A DNA stretch of 18,403 nucleotides from JAGQUL01 sp039811765. GTDB lineage: Bacteria; Actinomycetota; Thermoleophilia; Gaiellales; SKUG01. Of the stretch, positions 12,544-18,403 are shown piece by piece. The position numbers were made by a program, and so were the translations under genes. Where the stretch lies: assembly GCA_039811765.1 (NCBI GenBank), contig JBDHZF010000047.1:1-18403 (forward strand). Direction: 5' to 3'. The notes beneath the pieces are model-generated. The model was not told the DNA's origin. It searched no databases and saw nothing but the letters and a program-made list of their open reading frames with translations. Position 1 is the stretch's first letter. Every line of letters begins with the position of its first letter.

Positions 12544-13435
12544 GCGCGGCCACGTGCCCGGCGATCGGGCGATCCAGTTCGGCGCTGATCCAGCGAGCGG
12601 TGGCGATCAGCGCGTCGAGGTCGATGCCAGTTTCGATGCCGCAGCGGTGGAGCATCCACACGAGGTCTTCGGTGGCGAGGTTTCCGGTCGCGCCCGGCGC
12701 GAACGGGCAGCCGCCGAGCCCCGCGACGGACGTGTCGAACGTGTCGACGCCCAGCTGAAGTCCCGCCCACGCGCACGCGAGCGCCGTGCCGCGCGTGTCG
12801 TGCAGGTGCAGCGCTGCTCGCAGGTCGGCGTCGTACTCGAGCAGCGGACCCATCACCGGTTCGATCTGCGCGGGCACGGCGATGCCGATCGTGTCGCCGA
12901 TGGAGACGTCGGTGATCCCGAGGTCGGCGAGGCGGTCGACCACCTCGTGTACATCGCGCGGCTCGATCGTCTCGCCGAACGGGCTGCCGAAGGCCATCGA
13001 CACGTACCCGCGCACGTGCACGCCGTCGTCGGCCGCGCGTGCCACGATCGGTCGGAAGCGTTCGATGCTCTCGGCGACGCTCGCGTTGACGTTGCGGCGC
13101 GAGAACTCCTCGCTGGCAGCTGTGAACACGGCGACGCTCGTCGCGCCGGCGGCGATCGCGACGTCGTAGCCGCGTTCGTTCGGCGTGAGCACGGGATACG
13201 ACACGCCCTCGCGTCGCGAAATCGTCGTCAGCACATCGGTGGCGTCGGCGAGCTGGGGGACCGACCTCGGATTCACGAAGCTCGTGGCCTCGACGGTGGC
13301 GATGCCGCAGGCGGCGAGCCGTTCGATCAGCTCGACCTTCACGGCGGTCGGAACGTGCGCAGGTTCGTTCTGCAATCCGTCGCGCGGACCAACCTCGACG
13401 ATCGCCACGCGAGTGGGCACCGACGGTGTCGTCAT
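12536..13435 (-). CDS. mvaB: Hydroxymethylglutaryl-CoA lyase
   Basis: Last step of leucine degradation: cleaves 3-hydroxy-3-methylglutaryl-CoA to acetyl-CoA and acetoacetate. The 299-residue protein has the DRE-TIM barrel marks: GPRDGLQNE with catalytic R18 and D19, EATSFVNPRSVPQLAD, metal-binding histidines in HLHDTRGTAL, and the active-site cysteine loop GGCPFAPGATGNLATED (GGCPYAKGASGN in many homologues). The ATG at 13435 overlaps the stop of the upstream carboxylase gene as ATGA, so it is translationally coupled. It is the last gene of the hydratase, carboxylase, lyase run, and its 3' end overlaps the convergent unknown gene. Confidence 0.96.
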   Translation of the reverse strand: MTTPSVPTRVAIVEVGPRDGLQNEPAHVPTAVKVELIERLAACGIATVEATSFVNPRSVPQLADATDVLTTISRREGVSYPVLTPNERGYDVAIAAGATSVAVFTAASEEFSRRNVNASVAESIERFRPIVARAADDGVHVRGYVSMAFGSPFGETIEPRDVHEVVDRLADLGITDVSIGDTIGIAVPAQIEPVMGPLLEYDADLRAALHLHDTRGTALACAWAGLQLGVDTFDTSVAGLGGCPFAPGATGNLATEDLVWMLHRCGIETGIDLDALIATARWISAELDRPIAGHVAALS

Positions 13436-15261
13436 CGCACGACCTCGGCGAGCACCGCGCCTTTGGTGACGAGGTCGCCGACCGCGCATTCCACGCGTTC
13501 CACGCGGCCGTCGAACGGCGCGGCGAGCGCGTTCTCCATCTTCATCGCTTCGAGCACCACCACGGGCTGGCCCGCTGCCACTTCGGTGCCGGGTTCGACG
13601 GCTTGGATCACCGTGCCCGGCATGGGGGCGGTCAGCGCAGCATGATCGCCTTCGGCGTCGACGCTGCCCATGCCGCTCGCCGCGGCGATCGGACTGCGCG
13701 GCACGTCGTAGGTCACGCCGTCGAGCGAGAACCAGAGCAGGTCGCCGCGCTCGATCGCGCGCACGCCGGCGAAGTGGTCGCCGATGTCCACGCGCCGCGC
13801 CGCGTGCGCCGTCGTCGACTGCGGCAGTCGCCACGCGCCGAGCCTGCGAAACGGCTCGGATTCGTCACCGGCGGTGATCAGCCGCCGCGCCGCCAGCACA
13901 GCGTCGGGGTCGGGCACGAGCACCGCCTCGTCGAGCAGATTCGCTTCGAGCGTGGACGTGTCGTGCTCGGCCGTTTGGAACGCCGGCAGCTCGAGCGCGT
14001 GACGCAGTAGCGCGACGTTGGTGATCGCGCCGAGGATGCTCAGTTCGCGCAGCGCGCCGAGCAGGCGACGACGAGCTTCCTCGCGCGTGCCGCCGGTGGC
14101 GATCACCTTCGCGAGCAAGGGATCGTACGCGAGCGACACTCGCGCGCCCTCGGCAAGCGCGTGGTCGATGCGGATGCCCTCGCGTTCGGACAGGTGCACC
14201 GCCGCGAGCTCGCCGCCCGTGGGCAGGAACGTCACCGGGTCCTCGGCGTACACGCGCGCCTCGATCGCGTGCGCGTGCACGATCAGCTCGTCCTGCGCGA
14301 GCGTGAGTTGCTCTCCGCGCGCGATGCGCAGCTGCCACTGCGCGAGATCGATGCCGAACGCCTCCTCGGTGACCGGGTGCTCCACCTGCAGGCGCGTGTT
14401 CATCTCGAGGAAGTAGAACCGGCCGTCTCGGTCCACCAGGAATTCGGCGGTGCCGGCGTTCTCGTAGCCGGCTGCCGCGGCCAGGCGCACCGTGGCATCG
14501 CCCATCGCCATGCGCAGCTGCTGCGTGAGTCCGGGCGCGGGCGCTTCCTCGACGACCTTCTGGTGGCGGCGCTGCAGCGAGCAGTCGCGATCGCCCGCAT
14601 AGATCGCATGCCCATGGGAATCCGCGAGCAGCTGCACCTCGACGTGGCGCGCGCCGGAGACGAGCTTCTCCACGATCAGCGTCGAATCCCCGAAACCGGC
14701 CTCGGCCTCGCGCGCGGCGCTCTCGAGCGCGCCCGCGAGATCTTCTGGTCGTTCAACGCGGCGCATGCCGCGGCCACCGCCACCGGCCGCTGCCTTCACC
14801 AGCACCGGGTACTCGTCCTCGGGCACCTCGTTCGGCGCCCATTCGGGCACGGTCGGCACGTTCGCGCGAGCAGCCACTTCCTTGGCGCGCGCCTTGTCGC
14901 CGAGCGCGCGCATCGCGTCGGCGCTCGGCCCGACGAACGCGAGGCCGGCCTCGACGCAGCGATCCACGAACTGCGCGTTCTCGCTCAGAAATCCGTATCC
15001 GGGATGCACCGCGTCCGCGCCGCTCTCGGCAGCCGCCGCGAGCACTCTATCGATGTCGAGGTAGCTCTCGCGCGCGTTTTCAGGACCAAGGCGCACGGCA
15101 TGGTCGGCGAGCCGAACGTGCGGCGCGTGCGCGTCCGCGTCGGAGAAGACCGCCACCGACTCGATGCCCAGCGATCGGCAGGCGCGCACGATGCGCACCG
15201 CGATCTCGCCGCGGTTGGCGATCAACACCCGAGTGACGTTTCGCGATCGCTCCGCGCTCAT
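13432..15261 (-). CDS. Methylcrotonyl-CoA carboxylase alpha subunit (biotin carboxylase + biotin carrier)
   Basis: ATP-dependent carboxylation of the biotin prosthetic group, which passes CO2 to the beta subunit for conversion of 3-methylcrotonyl-CoA to 3-methylglutaconyl-CoA. In 609 residues I see the biotin-carboxylase N-domain (VLIANRGEIAVRIVRACRSLG, HPGYGFLSEN), the ATP-grasp domain (KAAAGGGGRGM, RDCSLQRRHQKVVEEAPAP, EMNTRLQVEH), the C-domain, a linker region of about 120 residues and a biotinyl domain with EAMKMEN, the lysine being K574. The linker, typical of MCC/PCC alpha subunits, and the flanking hydratase and lyase genes point to methylcrotonyl-CoA; acetyl- or propionyl-CoA carboxylase alpha is the alternative. 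The ATG at 15261 overlaps the hydratase stop (ATGA). The frame runs open 16 codons further upstream, but that lies inside the hydratase gene. Confidence 0.95.
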   Translation of the reverse strand: MSAERSRNVTRVLIANRGEIAVRIVRACRSLGIESVAVFSDADAHAPHVRLADHAVRLGPENARESYLDIDRVLAAAAESGADAVHPGYGFLSENAQFVDRCVEAGLAFVGPSADAMRALGDKARAKEVAARANVPTVPEWAPNEVPEDEYPVLVKAAAGGGGRGMRRVERPEDLAGALESAAREAEAGFGDSTLIVEKLVSGARHVEVQLLADSHGHAIYAGDRDCSLQRRHQKVVEEAPAPGLTQQLRMAMGDATVRLAAAAGYENAGTAEFLVDRDGRFYFLEMNTRLQVEHPVTEEAFGIDLAQWQLRIARGEQLTLAQDELIVHAHAIEARVYAEDPVTFLPTGGELAAVHLSEREGIRIDHALAEGARVSLAYDPLLAKVIATGGTREEARRRLLGALRELSILGAITNVALLRHALELPAFQTAEHDTSTLEANLLDEAVLVPDPDAVLAARRLITAGDESEPFRRLGAWRLPQSTTAHAARRVDIGDHFAGVRAIERGDLLWFSLDGVTYDVPRSPIAAASGMGSVDAEGDHAALTAPMPGTVIQAVEPGTEVAAGQPVVVLEAMKMENALAAPFDGRVERVECAVGDLVTKGAVLAEVVR

Positions 15262-16097
15262 CGCTTCGCTCCGGCGAGCCACGAGGGCGAATGCGCCTCG
15301 TCCATCCACGCGGGGCGACGCTTCTCGAGGAACGCGCTGAGGCCCTCTTGGCCTTCGGGATCCGTGCGCTTGCTGGCGATCGTCTCTGCCGTGTGCATCA
15401 TCACCTCGCGCGGATCGCGGAACGCCACTTCGCTTGCGAGGTGCTTCGCGACGGCGATCGCGCCGGGCGCGGCCGTGAGCAGTTCCTCCACCACGCGCTG
15501 CACCTGGTCGTCGAGCTCGTGCTCGGGGCAGGTCACGTGCGCGAGGCCCATGCGCTCGGCGCGCTCGGAGTGGAAGCGCTCGCCGGTGATGAACAGCGCG
15601 CGCGCGTGGCTCAGGCCGATCCTGCGCAGCACGAACGGGCTGATCACCGCGGGCACGATGCCGAGTTTCACTTCGCTGAACGCGAAGACGGTGTCGTCGG
15701 CCGCCACCACGTAGTCGCTCGTGGCGAGCAGGCCGAGCGCGCCGCCGATCGCGTGTCCATGCACGCGGCAGATCACCGGCTTGTCGCAGCGCTTGATCGC
15801 TTCGAGCATCAGCGCCAGCCGCGTGGCGTCTTCGACGTTCTCCTGGCGCGTGTACCCCACCGATTCGCGCATCCAGTTGATGTCGGCGCCGGCGCTGAAC
15901 GACTTGCCGTCGCCGCGCAGCACAATCACGCGCGTCGTGGGATCGTCGGTCAGCACGGTGAACGCCGCGCCGAGTTCCTCGATCAGTCGAGGACCGAACG
16001 CGTTGCGAACCTCCGGGCGCGCAAGCGCCACGTGGGTCACGAAACCGTCGCGCTCGACGCGCACGTGCTGGAAGGACTCGAAGGGGTCATGGCTCAT
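15258..16097 (-). CDS. Enoyl-CoA hydratase family, methylglutaconyl-CoA hydratase (LiuC-like)
   Basis: Crotonase-fold enzyme of 279 residues, probably hydrating 3-methylglutaconyl-CoA to HMG-CoA. The oxyanion hole is formed by GKSFSAGADINWM and HAIGGALGLLAT, and SEVKLGIVPAVISPFVLRRIG carries the catalytic glutamate E142. The first catalytic glutamate of classical enoyl-CoA hydratase (GGGCE) is replaced here, and the EVKLGIVPAVISPFV wording is characteristic of LiuC/AtuE-type hydratases, in line with its place between methylcrotonyl-CoA carboxylase and HMG-CoA lyase genes. The ATG at 16097 follows a TAGGAT box by 7 nt, suggesting a leaderless message; AGGA of the same box could alternatively act as a ribosome binding site. 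First gene of the three-gene operon. Confidence 0.93.
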   Translation of the reverse strand: MSHDPFESFQHVRVERDGFVTHVALARPEVRNAFGPRLIEELGAAFTVLTDDPTTRVIVLRGDGKSFSAGADINWMRESVGYTRQENVEDATRLALMLEAIKRCDKPVICRVHGHAIGGALGLLATSDYVVAADDTVFAFSEVKLGIVPAVISPFVLRRIGLSHARALFITGERFHSERAERMGLAHVTCPEHELDDQVQRVVEELLTAAPGAIAVAKHLASEVAFRDPREVMMHTAETIASKRTDPEGQEGLSAFLEKRRPAWMDEAHSPSWLAGAKR

Positions 16098-16104
16098 GTT
16101 CTCG

Positions 16105-16110
16105 ATCCTA
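16105..16110 (-). promoter_or_regulatory. -10 box of the leucine-degradation operon, likely leaderless
   Basis: TAGGAT on the minus strand ends 7 nt before the ATG at 16097, the same geometry as at 8956 and 9552. It lies in an 81-bp divergent intergenic region. Confidence 0.5.
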
Positions 16111-16178
16111 CGGGAACCCCGAACGCGGATCCTGCGTCGAAGCGGTGAACGGTCGAGCCAACGGGTAGGAGACGAGGC

Positions 16179-16763
16179 ATGCAGCGACGACGAAGCCGAA
16201 CAGCGTTGATGTCCATCATGGCGATGCTCGCGCTCGCAGCGCCGTCCGGTGCGATCGCGTGTGGCATCGCGAAGGGACCCGCGGTCCGCGTGCCCGCGAG
16301 CGAGCGAGTCGCGCCAATCCGCCACGATTCGAAGATCGGCGCATGGGGCGTGCTCGCGTCGTGGCGTTCGCTCAGGCCCGAGCCGTTGAACACCGTCCAG
16401 CGTTCGCAGCGCCTGATCACCTTCATCTCGACGCACAACTTCGGTGCCCGGCGTTGGTACGACGACACCGATCCGAACACGTCCTGCCCCAAGCGCGGGC
16501 AGCAGGTCTACACCGCGCCGCGCCTGATCGCTCGTCAAGGCGAGCGCGCGGTGTTCGTCACGTTCGTCACCCGTCGTCGGGCCGATCCCGCCGGCTGCGT
16601 GTCGTGGGCGCCCGGCGACGCTCCGCTTCCGGGCGATCAGGTGATAATCTCCGGGTCGTGCGATGACCTCGCCTACGGTCGCATCCGCCTCGCCAAGCCG
16701 ATCGGCGATCGCAACCTCGTGCTCGTTCGCTTCGGGTCGACGAACGACGACACCACTGCGTGA
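16179..16763 (+). CDS. Secreted protein of unknown function (possible lipoprotein)
   Basis: A 194-residue protein with a clear signal peptide: basic MQRRRSR, hydrophobic ALMSIMAMLALAAP, and a cleavage region SGAIAC. The AIAC before C28 is a borderline lipobox, so it may be lipid-anchored or simply cleaved by signal peptidase I. The mature part has further cysteines in TSCPKRG, AGCVSW and SGSCDD, which could form disulfides, and is otherwise mostly beta by pattern. I do not recognise the family. AGGAG 7 nt before the ATG sets the start. The last codons, ending NDDTTA, fall in a 25-bp sequence repeated exactly at 17353-17377. It stands in the accessory segment that splits the leucine-degradation genes. 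Confidence 0.8.
   Translation: MQRRRSRTALMSIMAMLALAAPSGAIACGIAKGPAVRVPASERVAPIRHDSKIGAWGVLASWRSLRPEPLNTVQRSQRLITFISTHNFGARRWYDDTDPNTSCPKRGQQVYTAPRLIARQGERAVFVTFVTRRRADPAGCVSWAPGDAPLPGDQVIISGSCDDLAYGRIRLAKPIGDRNLVLVRFGSTNDDTTA
16739..16763 (+). repeat. 25-bp direct repeat, left copy
   Basis: The unit begins GACGAACGACG and ends CTGCGTGA. This copy forms the 3' end and stop codon of the secreted-protein gene. The identical right copy is at 17353-17377, 614 bp away. Confidence 0.95.
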
Positions 16764-16813
16764 GCGGCGAAAGGCGCGCCACCGCTGTGCGGGGTGCCGG
16801 GTGCGGCGATTGA

Positions 16814-17191
16814 CTACGCGTTCGAGCCGCCCCGAGCAATGTAGAACAAGACGAGATGGGAGTCGAAGCTCATCGCATCCAGCGTGGCGTCCACGCTCTT
16901 GCCAGAAATCACGTCGGTGTTGAAATCCGTGAGAAGGTCCACAGCGTCGCGCAGACTTGCGGTGGCCACCTGTGCTCGAACATCGCCGAACTGGTTGGCT
17001 GCATCGATCGCGTGACGCAACTCAACGATACCGTTCATGGCAGCCTGAGAAGCGGCCGTTCGGTCGCCGCGGCCGGCGAGATCAAATCCGCGCCTTGCGA
17101 GTTGCGATGCAGCGGCAATGTGTGGTGCGTACTGTGCCTCGCCGGGAAAGAGAGGCCGTGCGACGGTGTTCATGGCTGGGGTGAGTTGCAT
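16814..17191 (-). CDS. Small helical protein of unknown function, 125 residues
   Basis: I do not recognise it. The ATG at 17191 is preceded by GAGG with a 6-nt spacer. The sequence is almost entirely helical by pattern, without signal peptide or membrane segment: a Pro-containing start (MQLTPAMNTVARPLF), then HIAAASQLARRGFDLAGRGDRTAA, IVELRHAIDAANQF, ATASLRDAVDLLTDF and a final MSFDSHLVLFYIARGG. The alanine-rich heptad-like spacing suggests a helical bundle. It lies wholly between the two 25-bp direct repeats and runs opposite to both neighbours, so it may have arrived as a cassette. Confidence 0.7.
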   Translation of the reverse strand: MQLTPAMNTVARPLFPGEAQYAPHIAAASQLARRGFDLAGRGDRTAASQAAMNGIVELRHAIDAANQFGDVRAQVATASLRDAVDLLTDFNTDVISGKSVDATLDAMSFDSHLVLFYIARGGSNA

Positions 17192-17240
17192 GGGGATCCT
17201 CGGGTGGGGAGCGCTGGTTTGACGGTGAGGGTCTCAGATG

Positions 17241-17261
17241 AACCGGTCACGCAAACCGGTC
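17241..17261. promoter_or_regulatory. Operator-like pair of AACCGGTC elements
   Basis: AACCGGTC occurs at 17241-17248 and again at 17254-17261, a 13-bp period, each containing the palindrome ACCGGT. The pair lies 50 bp upstream of the gene ending at 16814 (minus strand), where a regulator could bind. No regulator is identified. Confidence 0.35.
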
Positions 17262-17352
17262 GATGGTGTGAGAGGACCCGCTCGGGACCTTCGATTGGCC
17301 GAACGGGGACACAACGCCTGCCAACGCCGTTCCCGACCGGCCGCGTGTCGAG

Positions 17353-17377
17353 GACGAACGACGACACCACTGCGTGA
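17353..17377 (+). repeat. 25-bp direct repeat, right copy
   Basis: Identical to 16739-16763. Here it is not the end of a recognisable gene and lies 32 bp before the start of the kinase-like gene, as if a copy of the secreted-protein gene's tail had been left behind. Confidence 0.95.
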
Positions 17378-17409
17378 AACTCGCCGTTGCGCGGCGTCGA
17401 CAAGCAGGC

Positions 17410-18282
17410 ATGGGGGAGATCGGGGGAGTTCCGTCCGCGACGCTGGTGCCTGTCACCGCGCGCGAGCGCGCTCAACTCGCAGCTTCCGTGGGACGCACGC
17501 TCGAGCCGCTCACCGACCATCACTCGTGGATCGAGGGCGACGTTCGGCGCAGCACGGTCGGGTTGTTCGAGAACAACGTGCCGCTCGTGGCCGTGCGCGA
17601 TGCGCGAACCGGCGCGCAGTCGCTCGCGGCCTACAAGCCGGTGAGCGATTTCGGCCATCTCGAGATCGTCGGATCGCACGTCGCGGCCATAATGGGTGCG
17701 GGCGACCTGGTCGGCGCGGCGTACCGGCTTCCAGACGGCGCGGCCGCGATTCCGTTCGTCGCGGGCAGGTCGGCAGGCGAGCTCGGCATTCACGACGCGA
17801 ACGATCTCGTGGGCCAGCTCGGGGCTCGGTCAAGCGCCGTGCGCACGGTGACTCGCATGCTCGCGCTCGATGTCGTCATCGCGGATCACGATCGCAACGA
17901 AGGCAACGTGATCCTCGACCAAGGGCGCGTCCGGTTGATCGACCACGCGTATCTCGACATGGACCTGCGGGGCGACCCCGAAGCGCCGCGCGTATATCCC
18001 CAATTCGTCGCGAGCGTCGATCGGCGAGGACACATCGACTCGCCGCTTCCGATCGAGCGCGTCGGCGGGCGCTACGAGGTTCCGATTCCAGCGGATGTCG
18101 CCCACGGGATCGGCGCAGTGACGCGCGAGCGGCTGGAACCGGTGTTCGCGCGCGCCGTGGAGGACGCCGCCGCAGTCGAGCACTTCGACCAGTGGGTAGC
18201 GAAGGCGCCGAAGATGCTCGACGGCATCGTGTCGCGCGCCGCATGGATCGCGGCGAACGGACGCGTGCGCTTCCGGATGTGA
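17410..18282 (+). CDS. PI3/PI4-kinase-like fold protein
   Basis: A 290-residue protein with the short-motif pattern of the phosphatidylinositol 3/4-kinase-like superfamily. AAYKP (K76) fits the ATP-binding lysine strand seen as FKP in type II PI4-kinases. The catalytic loop is ADHDRNEGN at 158-166, equivalent to DRHxxN, and IDHAYL at 177-182 fits the metal-binding IDxG/IDH position. The glycine-rich loop is not evident. Bacterial members of this superfamily have been assigned roles from lipid to protein phosphorylation, so the substrate is unknown. HipA-like kinases are an alternative but lack this IDH wording. The ATG at 17410 is preferred; the frame also has GTG at 17374, inside the 25-bp repeat and without ribosome binding site. 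Its stop lies 4 bp from the convergent carboxyltransferase stop. Confidence 0.7.
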   Translation: MGEIGGVPSATLVPVTARERAQLAASVGRTLEPLTDHHSWIEGDVRRSTVGLFENNVPLVAVRDARTGAQSLAAYKPVSDFGHLEIVGSHVAAIMGAGDLVGAAYRLPDGAAAIPFVAGRSAGELGIHDANDLVGQLGARSSAVRTVTRMLALDVVIADHDRNEGNVILDQGRVRLIDHAYLDMDLRGDPEAPRVYPQFVASVDRRGHIDSPLPIERVGGRYEVPIPADVAHGIGAVTRERLEPVFARAVEDAAAVEHFDQWVAKAPKMLDGIVSRAAWIAANGRVRFRM

Positions 18283-18286
18283 GCGA

Positions 18287-18403
18287 TCACATGCGGAAGA
18301 CGCCGAACTGCGTGGGCTCGATCGGGGCGTTCGCGCACGCTGCGAGCGAGAGCCCGAGCACGTCGCGCGTGTCGGCGGGCTCGATGATCCCGTCGTCCCA
18401 CAG
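18287..18403 (-). CDS. Methylcrotonyl-CoA carboxylase beta subunit, C-terminal fragment
   Basis: The last 38 codons of a carboxyltransferase gene whose start lies beyond the right edge. The translation opens LWDDGIIEPADTRDVLGLSL and ends FGVFRM, the standard C-terminus of methylcrotonyl- and geranyl-CoA carboxylase beta subunits (AccD/MccB type). It is the natural partner of the alpha subunit at 13432-15261 and in most genomes would sit directly before the hydratase gene; here about 2.2 kb separates them. Confidence 0.9.
   Translation of the reverse strand: MWDDGIIEPADTRDVLGLSLAACANAPIEPTQFGVFRM

Noticed and set aside
16856..17377. Plus-strand 173-codon frame ending in NDDTTA like the secreted protein
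   Set aside because: The shared ending comes only from the 25-bp direct repeat; the rest lies antisense to the supported 16814-17191 gene and shows no protein features.
1..18403. tRNA or rRNA genes, CRISPR arrays, transposases, integrases
   Set aside because: No cloverleaf, rRNA core, regularly spaced repeats or recombinase motifs were seen on either strand.

Overview
The window looks like chromosomal DNA of a high-GC actinobacterium (GC roughly two thirds by eye). Several genes have TANNNT boxes 6-7 nt before an ATG, the pattern of leaderless actinobacterial mRNAs, and the gene content (MeaB, acyl-CoA and leucine catabolism, flagellar-type and c-di-GMP elements) would fit an Acidimicrobiia-like member. 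That taxonomic placement is inference.

Layout. 1-2102 (-): a membrane GGDEF + HD-GYP c-di-GMP enzyme, cut by the left window edge. 2185-4412 (+): MeaB-type G3E GTPase translationally coupled to a threonine ammonia-lyase. 4515-5009 (+): an unknown protein. 5016-8358 (-): leucyl aminopeptidase, acyl-CoA dehydrogenase and an orphan RmlC-like epimerase. 8365-8968 holds no conventional gene. It carries a sigma-28 (FliA/WhiG)-like promoter, a clear c-di-GMP-I (GEMM-I) riboswitch aptamer, about 250 nt of strongly self-complementary sequence, a GC-rich terminator hairpin and a 103-bp imperfect inverted repeat. 8969-10816 (+): a Zn-ribbon Nudix hydrolase, a 59-residue protein, and a free-standing FlhA C-terminal domain with no membrane part. 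10927-12543 (+): a large unknown protein with a possible TIM-barrel end. 12536-16097 (-): HMG-CoA lyase, the biotin-carrying subunit of a methylcrotonyl-CoA-type carboxylase, and a LiuC-like hydratase, all joined by ATGA overlaps. 16179-18282: a secreted protein, a small unknown and a PI3/4-kinase-like protein, sitting between that operon and the C-terminus of the carboxyltransferase beta subunit (18287-18403, -).

Two themes stand out. (1) c-di-GMP and motility: the gene for c-di-GMP synthesis/breakdown and the c-di-GMP-binding RNA share a CTCAAG-N15-SCCGATR promoter pattern, and an FlhA-C protein lies 0.9 kb from the RNA. The RNA has no evident protein target and ends at its own terminator. 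It resembles the FliA-dependent riboswitch RNA (merRNA) of Bdellovibrio and may be a c-di-GMP-binding non-coding RNA; this is the best candidate for an undescribed system here. (2) Leucine/propionate catabolism: the beta, hydratase, alpha and lyase genes form a leucine-degradation cluster interrupted by about 2.2 kb of accessory genes with a 25-bp perfect direct repeat, which looks like an insertion.
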